A DNA stretch of 64,000 nucleotides from Phycisphaerales bacterium (GTDB lineage: Bacteria > Planctomycetota > Phycisphaerae > Phycisphaerales > SM1A02). Location: the NCBI GenBank assembly GCA_029268515.1, contig JAQWNP010000006.1, positions 124,001-188,000 of the forward strand, in the 5' to 3' direction. Positions 1 to 7,256 of this stretch are shown in pieces. Below the pieces are notes generated by a model. The model did no database searches, was not told the DNA's origin, and was given only the letters and a program-made list of their open reading frames with translations. Positions within the stretch are counted from its first letter, which is position 1; every line of letters begins with the position of its first letter. The position numbers and the translations under genes were made by a program.

Positions 1-431
1 ATGACGTTTCCATCCTTTTGTTTGCGTGTCCCCTTTGCTGGACCCAGATATTTAATATCAGCAGCACGCAAACGTGTCAGAATCGTGATAATTGATTGAC
101 CAGACACTGCAAAATCAACCAACCCTGGTTCTTTGAGACCAAGTTTTATGAAATGCTGCTCAAATGGATTCCACTCTTTGATTGCACGTTTCAGCAAACC
201 CAACTTCTGCATGAGTTTCAGCCGCATTCTCCGCGACCTTGAGAGAATCTGAATTAACTCGATATAGGTGCCGTCATGCAAAACAATCAGTGCATTTCGA
301 GAACCAATACGATGTTGCCCACCAGCACGGACCCTGAAACCAGCTGCTTGCCATTTCACAGCAGCTGCCTTCAGATTTGAAACAAGAACCACCAGATGGT
401 CCATGGTCACTGGTTGAGCTTCGGTTGGCAT
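1..431 (-). CDS. Glyoxalase-like (VOC superfamily) protein, 3' end cut by window edge
   Basis: I translated this gene directly from the reverse strand. It starts at ATG 429-431 (MPTEAQPVTMDHLVVLV) and stays open for 143 codons to the window edge, so the C-terminus is missing. The opening MDHLVVLVSNLKAAAVKW, followed by AGFRV and a later DGTYIELIQ, matches the first beta-alpha-beta-beta-beta module of glyoxalase-like VOC proteins (Glyoxalase_3-like). In that family a His near the first strand and a Glu in the ELI strand are commonly metal ligands; the His of MDH and the Glu of YIELIQ are present. The substrate cannot be predicted. It lies upstream of purU on the same strand, about 130 bases from it, and may or may not be co-transcribed. 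Confidence 0.75.
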   Translation of the reverse strand, partial: MPTEAQPVTMDHLVVLVSNLKAAAVKWQAAGFRVRAGGQHRIGSRNALIVLHDGTYIELIQILSRSRRMRLKLMQKLGLLKRAIKEWNPFEQHFIKLGLKEPGLVDFAVSGQSIITILTRLRAADIKYLGPAKGTRKQKDGNV

Positions 432-563
432 AACGCTATCCCCATCAGTCCTAGACTGACATCGAATTACATCATCGGTTGCTAATGCCGCTAAGAGAAG
501 CGCCAAACCTCAGAATCTGCATGATCCAAACCTGTTAACCAGCTCAACCTGATCTTATCCAGC

Positions 564-1433
564 TTATCCAAGCACCAAGGCCCGATTCCGGTACACCAAA
601 ATTCGGTCGTCTAGGTGGTATCGCAGTGCCTGTGCCAGCGCCGCACGCTCTACATCGCGACCCTTCCTGGTGAGATCTTCAACCGAATCGCGGTGAGAAC
701 ACTGAACAACATCTTGTGCAATGATTGGCCCCGCGTCTAACTCACTGGTCGCGTAATGAGCCGTTGCTCCAATTAACTTTACACCACGATCGTGCGCTTG
801 GTGGTATGGACGCCCCCCACTAAACGCTGGCAAGAACGAGTGATGAATGTTTATAACTCGGTGAAGATAACGATCAATCAATGCCGGCGAGAGTACCTGC
901 ATATAACGCGCTAATACAACCACATCTATCTGGTGCTGTTCTAGTAGCGTAAGCAGTTCTTTCTCTTGCTTAGGTTTATTGTTTTCTTGAATTGGCAAAT
1001 GAAAGAATGGAATCCCAAACTGCTCCGCAACTTGATGCAAGTCTGAGTGATTACTTGCAACAAATGCAATATCACCATTTAGTTCACCTGCACGATGCCG
1101 AAGCATCAAGTCAAAAAGGCAGTGATCATATTTGGACACGAGAATCGCCATCCGCTTAACGTCACTTGAAAGAGAGAGCTTCCAAGTCATATCAAAAGTG
1201 ACCGCAAGCTCTTTAATGGCCGACTCAAGTTTCTTTTTATGGTCGCTCAGTCCGGGCATCTCAAAGAAAATGCGCTGGAAGAACTGACCAGAATCTGTAT
1301 CACTATGCTGATCAGCATCAAGGATATTGCCATCATGACCCTGCAGGAATACTGCTAAAGCGGCCACAATCCCACGTTGATCTGGGCAAGAGACCAGAAG
1401 CGAAGCTGTGTTTTCGGATTTATTTGGTGCCAT
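564..1433 (-). CDS. purU: Formyltetrahydrofolate deformylase
   Basis: PurU hydrolyses 10-formyl-THF to formate and THF, balancing the one-carbon pool and feeding formate to purine synthesis. The 289 residues have the family's length and order. An N-terminal ACT domain (about residues 11-85, SCPDQRGIVAALAVFLQ) senses ligands. A formyltransferase-like catalytic domain follows from about residue 93, with the INIHHSFLPAF motif at 194-204. The expected catalytic triad is visible as Asn195, His197 and Asp233 (LDAGPII). The start is ATG at 1433, and no closer Met fits the ACT domain. Another one-carbon-type gene, the cyclodeaminase-like ORF, lies about 14 kb away but is not linked. Confidence 0.95.
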   Translation of the reverse strand: MAPNKSENTASLLVSCPDQRGIVAALAVFLQGHDGNILDADQHSDTDSGQFFQRIFFEMPGLSDHKKKLESAIKELAVTFDMTWKLSLSSDVKRMAILVSKYDHCLFDLMLRHRAGELNGDIAFVASNHSDLHQVAEQFGIPFFHLPIQENNKPKQEKELLTLLEQHQIDVVVLARYMQVLSPALIDRYLHRVINIHHSFLPAFSGGRPYHQAHDRGVKLIGATAHYATSELDAGPIIAQDVVQCSHRDSVEDLTRKGRDVERAALAQALRYHLDDRILVYRNRALVLG

Positions 1434-1552
1434 ACTGTTTAGAAGTGTAGGTCACCTTGCTACGCTGGTGAAGGGCTCATCGAGCCACCATTGCTCGCAG
1501 TCTCTTCCACAGTGACTTACACTCTCCTTGAGAGCTGTACTGGAGGCACATC

Positions 1553-1837
1553 ATGGACAACTATTCGCTGGCCCAGTCATTTGCCCACCTTTTTTCGCAT
1601 GTCTGGAAGAACCCGTCTCTTAAGAATCGCCTTGAGGAAAATCCTCGAGAAACATTGCTTGAGTACGGTATTACGGTGCCAAAAGACGTTGAGGTCGAGA
1701 TCGTAGAAAACACTGCAAAGAAGCTCTATGTCGTTTTGCCCGCACCTGGCGAGCAACCGATACGAGCATCTCGGCGTCAGCCAATCCCTGAAGAAGATGA
1801 TTCCCACGGACAGCCGTCGGTTCACCTGCTTGAGTAG
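1553..1837 (+). CDS. NHLP-leader-like small protein (nitrile hydratase alpha-like fold), orphan
   Basis: This 94-residue protein starts at ATG 1553 behind a clear ribosome site (GGAGG about ten bases upstream). Residues 10-65 follow the pattern of the NHLP leader family, which derives from the nitrile hydratase alpha subunit: FAHLFSHVWKNPSLKNRLEE, then NPRETLLEYGI, VPKDVEVEIVENT and YVVLPAPG. In RiPP clusters such leaders end in a GG or AG cleavage site before a Cys/Ser/Thr-rich core. Here the tail after LPAPGE is short, acidic and basic, has no Cys, and shows no clear double-glycine site. No cyclodehydratase, lanthionine synthase, peptidase-transporter or nitrile hydratase gene is visible nearby. 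It stands alone between divergent purU and convergent sdhB. The function is unknown; it may be a stand-alone relative rather than a true precursor. Confidence 0.75.
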   Translation: MDNYSLAQSFAHLFSHVWKNPSLKNRLEENPRETLLEYGITVPKDVEVEIVENTAKKLYVVLPAPGEQPIRASRRQPIPEEDDSHGQPSVHLLE

Positions 1838-1846
1838 GCGAGCCTG

Positions 1847-2602
1847 TTAGCTCTTCTTCTTCGGCTTAAACATCTTAAAGAGCTTTTTGATTGGGTCGTA
1901 GTATTCATCCACCACTCTTTCTTTGAGTGGAATGATTGCGTTGTCGGTAATCGTGATGTGCTCCGGACATACCTTTGTACAACACTTCGTGATGTTGCAG
2001 TAACCAACCCCTTGCGTCTCCTTGAGATCTTCTAGGCGGTTTTCAACATCAAGTGGATGCATTTCTAATGCTGCCGTATAGATCAGGAATCGCGGACCAA
2101 TAAACTCATCATGCTTATGGTGATCTCGAAGGACGTGACAGACATCCTGACAAAGAAAACACTCTATGCACTTTCGGAATTCCTGAGGTCGCTCGACATC
2201 GATTTGGTCCATACGCCAAGTTCCATCTGCATGGTCTGGCTTGCGTGGCTTGAAAGGCTTGATCTTCTTTTTGACCCGGTAATTCCAAGAGACATCGGTC
2301 ACTAAATCGCGTATGAGTGGGAACGCTTGCATCGGCTCAATGACGACGTCTTTATCGAGGTCCAAATCACCAACACGCGTCATGCACATTAGTTTCGGTT
2401 TACCATTCACTTCTGCAGAGCACGAACCACATTTACCTGCCTTGCAATTCCAGCGGCAAGCAAGATCCGGTGCCTGCTCGGCTTGAATGTCATGCACCAC
2501 ATCCAACACCACCATGCCGTCTTCAACATCGACTTGATAATCGACAAAGGCACCTTTGCTGTTGTCTCCTCGCCAGATCTTGAATGTTGCCTTGGTGGCC
2601 AT
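1847..2602 (-). CDS. sdhB: Succinate dehydrogenase/fumarate reductase iron-sulfur subunit
   Basis: This is the iron-sulfur subunit of respiratory complex II, passing electrons from the flavoprotein to the membrane anchor. All three cluster sites are visible in 251 residues. The [2Fe-2S] site uses Cys53, 58, 61 and 73, with the same spacing as E. coli SdhB. The [4Fe-4S] site is CIECFLCQDVC at 145-155. The [3Fe-4S]-type site uses Cys202, Cys208 and Cys212 (CNITKCCTKVCP), with an extra Cys207 adjacent. The C-terminus is lysine-rich. Its ATG shares one base with the sdhA stop codon (TAATG), which indicates translational coupling. It is the last gene of the sdhC-sdhA-sdhB operon. Confidence 0.97.
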   Translation of the reverse strand: MATKATFKIWRGDNSKGAFVDYQVDVEDGMVVLDVVHDIQAEQAPDLACRWNCKAGKCGSCSAEVNGKPKLMCMTRVGDLDLDKDVVIEPMQAFPLIRDLVTDVSWNYRVKKKIKPFKPRKPDHADGTWRMDQIDVERPQEFRKCIECFLCQDVCHVLRDHHKHDEFIGPRFLIYTAALEMHPLDVENRLEDLKETQGVGYCNITKCCTKVCPEHITITDNAIIPLKERVVDEYYDPIKKLFKMFKPKKKS

Positions 2603-4410
2603 TAGCCCATCTCCTTGACCAGTTGTCCAAGTTCATCTGTCTTGCCAACAACGGCTCTTTGCTCAACTGACATACTGCCGTCACCACTTCGAGAGATAAT
2701 CGTGTTGACGTTGCCTAGTTGCTCATCTTTATCTGGATGATCGAGCCTTGAATGGGCCCCGCGACTTTCTCTTCGACCATGTGCTGATCGTGCGACCATT
2801 TCTGAGACCGTTAGCAGATTTTCTAAATCAAGAGCCGTATGCCAGCCGGGGTTGTATTCACGGTTTCCAGGTGCTGCGACTGTTTCCGCTTGTTTGGTCA
2901 GTTGAGCAATCTTTTCAACCGCCTCAGTCATCTCTTGATCCTGGCGTGCAATACCAACGAGATCCTGCATGACATCCTGAAGAGCATGTTGTATTGCATA
3001 AGGGTTTTCCCCAGACTGCCGCTCAATAGGCGCTAATGCATGCTTCTCAATATCGGCGCCCTGCTCTTCTCCAACGGTCACTGGCGTTTGAGTTTTTGCA
3101 AAATCAGCTGCATGCTGACCGGCAATCTGTCCAAACACCAATAAATCTGAAAGCGAATTGCCTCCCAGACGATTGGCGCCATGCAATCCACCGCCACACT
3201 CGCCGCAAGCAAAGAGTCCCGGTACCCGTGACATCTGTGTATCGGCTTCAACTTTAATACCACCCATGACATAGTGCGTCGTTGGCCCAACTTCCATGGG
3301 CTCTTTGGTGATATCAACGCCAGCAAGCTCTTTGAACTGATGGTACATGCTGGGCAGTTTCTTTTTGATGTGCTGCTCAGCATTTTTGATGTTCTCTTTG
3401 ATCCAGGCAATATCAAGGAACGCGCCACCGTGAGGACTACCACGGCCTTCTTTGACTTCCTTGACGATCTTGCGAGCCACATGGTCGCGAGTCAAAAGTT
3501 CGGGTGGGCGATGAGCCTCTCTATCACCAATGACAAACCGCCACCCCTCTTCAGCCGTACTTGCTGTTTGTTTGACATAGAGATCAGGAATGTCATCAAA
3601 CATGAAGCGATGACCTTCACTGTTCTTGAGTACGCCGCCTTCACCACGCACTCCCTCGGTCACAAGAATGCCACGTACGCTTGGCGGCCAGACCATGCCC
3701 GTGGGATGAAACTGCACAAACTCCATATCAACAAGTTCAGCGCCTGCTCGATATGCCAAAGCGTGTCCATCACCTGTGTATTCCCAACTGTTACTTGTCA
3801 CACGATAGGCTCGGCCAATACCGCCTGTTGCCAGTATGACTGCGTTGGCTTTCACCAGATGGAAGCGGCCTCGCTCACGATCGTAAGCAAAAGCACCCGC
3901 AATGCGATCACCGTCTTTGAGCAAATCGATCACGGTGGTCTCCATCAAGAAATCAATGCCCTGATGAATGCCGTGGTCTTGGAGTGTGCGAATCATTTCG
4001 AGCCCGGTTCGATCTCCAACATGAGCCAGGCGTGGATAGCGATGGCCACCAAAGTTTCGCTGAAGAATGCGACCGTCTTTGGTGCGATCAAACAAGGCGC
4101 CCCAAGACTCCAGTTCACGCACACAGTTTGGTGCGTTCTGAGCATGCAGTTGGGCCATTCTCCAGTTATTGAGGTACTGCCCACCGCGCATCGTGTCGGT
4201 GAAGTGAACTTTCCAGTTATCTCGCTCATCAACATGGCCCATCGAAGCGGCCATGCCACCTTCAGCCATCACGGTGTGTGCCTTACCGAGTAGTGATTTA
4301 CTCAGTACCGTCACACGACAGCCACTACCAGATGCTTCGATCGCTGCTCGGAGTCCAGCGCCACCCGCACCGATGACTAGAACGTCACATTCATGTGTCT
4401 TCCAGCCCAC
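2602..4410 (-). CDS. sdhA: Succinate dehydrogenase/fumarate reductase flavoprotein subunit
   Basis: This is the catalytic FAD subunit of complex II, oxidising succinate to fumarate or running in reverse. The 602 residues show the GAGGAG dinucleotide motif at 14-19, the His45 expected to bind FAD covalently (KAHTVMAEGG), the FHPTGM active-site segment, TEGVRGEGG, and HGANRLGGNSLSDLL near the second FAD-contact region. The start is GTG at 4410, and its G overlaps the final base of the upstream anchor gene's TAG stop (TAGTG), so the operon is tightly coupled. A long open frame on the opposite strand here (3274-4293) is a coding shadow. Confidence 0.97.
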   Translation of the reverse strand: MGWKTHECDVLVIGAGGAGLRAAIEASGSGCRVTVLSKSLLGKAHTVMAEGGMAASMGHVDERDNWKVHFTDTMRGGQYLNNWRMAQLHAQNAPNCVRELESWGALFDRTKDGRILQRNFGGHRYPRLAHVGDRTGLEMIRTLQDHGIHQGIDFLMETTVIDLLKDGDRIAGAFAYDRERGRFHLVKANAVILATGGIGRAYRVTSNSWEYTGDGHALAYRAGAELVDMEFVQFHPTGMVWPPSVRGILVTEGVRGEGGVLKNSEGHRFMFDDIPDLYVKQTASTAEEGWRFVIGDREAHRPPELLTRDHVARKIVKEVKEGRGSPHGGAFLDIAWIKENIKNAEQHIKKKLPSMYHQFKELAGVDITKEPMEVGPTTHYVMGGIKVEADTQMSRVPGLFACGECGGGLHGANRLGGNSLSDLLVFGQIAGQHAADFAKTQTPVTVGEEQGADIEKHALAPIERQSGENPYAIQHALQDVMQDLVGIARQDQEMTEAVEKIAQLTKQAETVAAPGNREYNPGWHTALDLENLLTVSEMVARSAHGRRESRGAHSRLDHPDKDEQLGNVNTIISRSGDGSMSVEQRAVVGKTDELGQLVKEMG

Positions 4411-5228
4411 TAGAGAATCCTCCAGTCAGTCCAGTAGCCGCTTGCGCACATTCGGACATAAAAATCCGTAAAGCCAACCCAGAACAAACTCATCCATGCC
4501 CAGAGCATGTGTTTACGATTGAGACAACTCACGCAATCCCACGCCTTACGACGAATTGGCTTGCGAGACAGACGATCAAGGCACCCACCAACGATATGAC
4601 GCAGTGAGTGGCAACCCAAGGTGTAGCCACCTAAAAAGATCACATTGGCGGTCAGGATCAACGAGCCAAGGCCAATACCAAATTGATTACCACCCGTTTC
4701 TGGATTGGTAAACATAAACGCCCATACCGCGTCATAGGCCAGCACCAAAATGAACAGCAGTGCAAAGAACAGAAAGTACCTATGAATATTCTGCAGGATC
4801 AGCGGCATCGAGTGTTCACCGCGATAGCACTTGCGCGGCTCACCAACACCACAGTTCAGTGGATCAGCCCAGAAGGATTTGTAATAGGCACCGCGGTAGT
4901 AGTAACACGTTAGTCGGAATCCACCTGGTGCCCAGAGAATGAAAAACGCTGGTGACCATGGCAACCACTCGGGATACCAACCCGGCTTGGGTCCAAACCA
5001 GGCATGACCCGAGTCGCCGTAAATTTCCGGACTGTAGAAGGGGCTCAGATAGTGAGCGCCTCCACCACCATAGAAGTAGTTAATTCCCTGGAAGGCCGCC
5101 CAAGTCGAGTAAACAACAAATGCGCCCAGTCCAAGAAAAACCACCAGTGGTTGCAACCACCACCAATCGGGGCGACTGGTTTGGCCGAAGCGGCGCTGTT
5201 GAGGTAGAGACAAGTCCTGGCGGGACAT
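4410..5228 (-). CDS. sdhC: Succinate dehydrogenase membrane anchor subunit, Sdh1-like
   Basis: This first gene of the sdh operon encodes a polytopic membrane protein of 272 residues from ATG 5228. The frame can be extended to a TTG at 5294, but the extra 22 residues look non-coding and lack a ribosome site. About five hydrophobic segments are visible, near residues 25-45, 92-106, 148-175, 185-205 and 240-258. It does not resemble the small E. coli SdhC/SdhD pair. It resembles the single large anchor of mycobacterial Sdh1-type enzymes, which as I recall carries a membrane-embedded Rieske-type cluster. Candidate ligands are Cys108, Cys126, Cys134, Cys206-His207, His211, Cys216, Cys232 and Cys235. 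It should hold the quinone site. This is strong by operon context and moderate by sequence. Confidence 0.8.
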   Translation of the reverse strand: MSRQDLSLPQQRRFGQTSRPDWWWLQPLVVFLGLGAFVVYSTWAAFQGINYFYGGGGAHYLSPFYSPEIYGDSGHAWFGPKPGWYPEWLPWSPAFFILWAPGGFRLTCYYYRGAYYKSFWADPLNCGVGEPRKCYRGEHSMPLILQNIHRYFLFFALLFILVLAYDAVWAFMFTNPETGGNQFGIGLGSLILTANVIFLGGYTLGCHSLRHIVGGCLDRLSRKPIRRKAWDCVSCLNRKHMLWAWMSLFWVGFTDFYVRMCASGYWTDWRIL

Positions 5229-5625
5229 AAGAGGCTTTCTATGACTAAATGGGTCCTCCCAGGATAGCGAACGGCGGGAATCGTGGCTATACAAGTTTTG
5301 ATCATCAGCAACGTCCAGTCAGTCTTATTTTTCGAGTTTGCCCTGTGACGCGCATCTTGGGCCTGTTCTGGAACACCCAAGCACAATGAGACCCATTCTC
5401 AACAGCCAATTACGGCGATACCTCGTGATCTTGGGCCATGGCACTTTCCAATCTACGCCAAGGCTGCACACCCCTATTTCACCGCCCATCACCACCAGTG
5501 ATGCTGAGGGCTAGACTCAAGAAGCTGTGCAACCGTTGTATGAGGCACTGAACCAATAGAGCGAAACAGCATGATCGACTGATCGGTAGAATGCTGACCA
5601 TTGTGGTGCGGCCATCGCACCCACA
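5229..5625. other. Non-coding stretch between sdhC and tRNA-Arg
   Basis: About 400 bases hold no convincing gene. The region should contain the sdh operon promoter on the reverse strand and the tRNA-Arg promoter on the forward strand. A TAGAAT hexamer at 5587-5592 resembles a -10 box. A similar TAGAAT lies just before the other tRNA, but I find no good -35 partner for either. No strong terminator hairpin is visible. Confidence 0.4.
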
Positions 5626-5699
5626 GCCCCGGTAGCTCAGCTGGATAGAGCAGCGGTCTTCTAAACCGCAGGTCGCACGTTCGAGTCGTGCTCGGGGCG
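5626..5699 (+). tRNA. tRNA-Arg (anticodon TCT)
   Basis: All four arms fold. The acceptor stem is GCCCCGG with TCGGGGC (one G-T pair). The D arm is GCTC/GAGC. The anticodon stem GCGGT/ACCGC holds loop CTTCTAA, giving anticodon TCT, which reads AGA/AGG. The T arm is GCACG-TTCGAGT-CGTGC. The discriminator base is G, and the 3' CCA is not encoded. A TAGAAT hexamer lies 33 bases upstream. Confidence 0.96.
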
Positions 5700-5765
5700 C
5701 TTTCCAGTGGCCAATCAGAGACGGTTTAACATCAATGCTAGGCGCTACTGCTTAGAAAGCCATTC

Positions 5766-6719
5766 TTACTTTCGCCATTGGCGGTGGCAGTTGATGCACG
5801 ACTGTTCAACACGGAGCAGGTGTTGATTGAGATCCATGATCTTTCGATTCTTGTCATTCAGCGCCGTTTCTAAAGTCGAAGCACTTTGCAACGCCTCACG
5901 TACTTGGTTCATGAACGACTCTTCTTTTTGAAAAGACGCGTCTTGATCGAACTGCATTGCACGAAATGTTTCTGCAATCATGCCCGCATCAGCGGCAGGC
6001 GCGAGGTCGGGATGTGTGTCAGGAACCTCCCAGTTCGATTCCTGAATAAGCAAGAGCCGATCAAGGGCTTCATCAATCTGAACCATCTGAGCGGTCATCC
6101 CTTCTGGCCGGACGACTGAAGGAAGGTCTCTGCTTTGGGCCATCAAGGCACTCTGATCAAGTGCCTGTTGCTGCTCAACTGCATCCCACAAACCTGTGTA
6201 CTGCCGTGACGTCTCAGACACCTGCATTCTTTGTTGCATTGCATCTGCTTCTGATAAGTTCAGTGCAATCAACGCCAGTGCTGCTGCGGCTGCTGAACGA
6301 TGTCGACCGTGATGACAGTGAATGTAGACATTGCCTCGCTCTCTGTTGATCGCCACTGCGGCTGCAAGATCTGCAATCTGCGCCTGACTTGGCGCGTGAT
6401 ACTTCAGTGGTATGTGAATAGTCTCAATACCAAGTTTGCGTGCTTGTTCGACATCTGGTGCCACACCGTCAACACAGACAATCGTGGTAACCTCTAATTG
6501 TGCCAAGGAACGCATTCCTGCGACTCCTTGAGGCCGGGCGCCTGACAGAACACCATCTTGAAAAGCCACAATCTGTTCAAGCCCTGGCAAGCAAACTGGG
6601 CTTGTCGATTCTGTCGAAACCACCACGGTGCTATTGCCTTGAACCAAAGCGGAGTGCTCCCTGGCGTGACAACCAGCGATCAAAGACCCCAAGACAAGAA
6701 GTGTGCAAAATCGAATCAC
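5766..6719 (-). CDS. Lipoprotein with tyrosine-phosphatase-like domain and C-terminal heme c motif
   Basis: The 317-residue protein begins with a lipoprotein signal (LIAGC, lipid-attachment Cys17), so it should be anchored outside the cytoplasmic membrane. Residues about 45-185 resemble dual-specificity or PTP-like phosphatases: VYIHCHHGRHRS contains the CX5R signature with nucleophile Cys135 and Arg141. After a linker, residues about 205-317 are helical and end in CINCH (308-312), a CXXCH heme c attachment site placed close to the C-terminus, as in cytochrome c'-type four-helix proteins. The combination of phosphatase and heme domains in one exported lipoprotein is unusual. I know no established function for it; redox-controlled phosphatase activity is only a guess. 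It sits downstream of the cupin gene on the same strand. Confidence 0.8.
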   Translation of the reverse strand: MIRFCTLLVLGSLIAGCHAREHSALVQGNSTVVVSTESTSPVCLPGLEQIVAFQDGVLSGARPQGVAGMRSLAQLEVTTIVCVDGVAPDVEQARKLGIETIHIPLKYHAPSQAQIADLAAAVAINRERGNVYIHCHHGRHRSAAAAALALIALNLSEADAMQQRMQVSETSRQYTGLWDAVEQQQALDQSALMAQSRDLPSVVRPEGMTAQMVQIDEALDRLLLIQESNWEVPDTHPDLAPAADAGMIAETFRAMQFDQDASFQKEESFMNQVREALQSASTLETALNDKNRKIMDLNQHLLRVEQSCINCHRQWRK

Positions 6720-6737
6720 AGTGGTTCTATTCTATTT

Positions 6738-7115
6738 TTACGGCTCTTGATTCTCACCGATCCAAGTTCCCGTCGTACTTCGTTCGGTCTTCTCACCGTC
6801 ACCGGTATTGACGACACCGGCTGGCTCAAACAAAAGCACAGAGCACTCCTGTTCGGCGACTGGTCGATGCTCAACACCGCGCGGCACCACGATCATTTGC
6901 CCTTCGTTGAGTTCGACGCTGCGATCACGGAACTCCATCGTAAAAGACCCGCTCAACACCAAGAACATTTCATCTTCATCTGCGTGCTGATGCCACTGAA
7001 AGGCGCCAATGAACTTGGCTAGCTTCACTTCTTGCCCATTGAGCTGGGCCACAATCCGCGGTGACCAGTGATCACTGAACAAGGCTAATTTTTCTTGGAG
7101 ATCAATCTTGTCCAT
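6738..7115 (-). CDS. Single-domain cupin protein
   Basis: This is a small cupin-fold protein of 125 residues from ATG 7115; an in-frame GTG at 7127 would add four residues. The conserved cupin motifs are visible. WHQHADEDEMFLVLSG fits motif 1 (HxHxxxxEx6G), supplying two His and one Glu metal ligands. Motif 2 is PRGVEHRP, with the third His. Such proteins can be sugar isomerases, dioxygenases or binding proteins, and nothing here picks one. The ATG region and the 21 bases upstream of it are duplicated at 8697-8743, where the ancestral start would have overlapped the end of the YD-repeat gene by 14 bases. The 1.6 kb insertion has therefore separated it from its former upstream partner. Confidence 0.85.
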   Translation of the reverse strand: MDKIDLQEKLALFSDHWSPRIVAQLNGQEVKLAKFIGAFQWHQHADEDEMFLVLSGSFTMEFRDRSVELNEGQMIVVPRGVEHRPVAEQECSVLLFEPAGVVNTGDGEKTERSTTGTWIGENQEP

Positions 7116-7136
7116 ACTCAAACTCACGGAAGGTGA
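7090..7136. repeat. 47-bp perfect direct repeat, left copy
   Basis: This copy is identical base for base to 8697-8743 (offset 1607). It spans the first codons of the cupin gene and 21 bases upstream of its ATG. Beyond both ends the similarity stops abruptly, apart from chance A/T runs. It is far longer than normal transposon target duplications. Confidence 0.93.
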
Positions 7137-7185
7137 AAAAATGCGGTTTTCAGGCTAACCTCGCGATCGACGGTTATGCTGCTGA

Positions 7186-7212
7186 CTAACAGGCACTTAT
7201 TATGCCTGTTAG
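7186..7212 (+). promoter_or_regulatory. 10-bp perfect hairpin upstream of the HNH gene
   Basis: CTAACAGGCA at 7186-7195 is exactly complementary to TGCCTGTTAG at 7203-7212, with the 7-base loop CTTATTA. It lies 44 bases before the HNH gene's ATG. It could be an operator, an RNA leader hairpin or an element end. It lacks the T-run of an intrinsic terminator. Confidence 0.5.
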
Positions 7213-7256
7213 ATGAGGCATGGCAACTTACTGTACCAAGAGTAAGGAATAGTCTG

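Noticed and set aside
1491-1706. Overlapping small forward ORF before the NHLP-like gene
   Set aside because: It is a different frame over the same bases; only the frame from ATG 1553 has a ribosome site and family pattern.
3274-4293. Long open frame of 339 codons on the forward strand
   Set aside because: It lies fully antisense to sdhA, whose motifs are unambiguous. The product has no family-like pattern.
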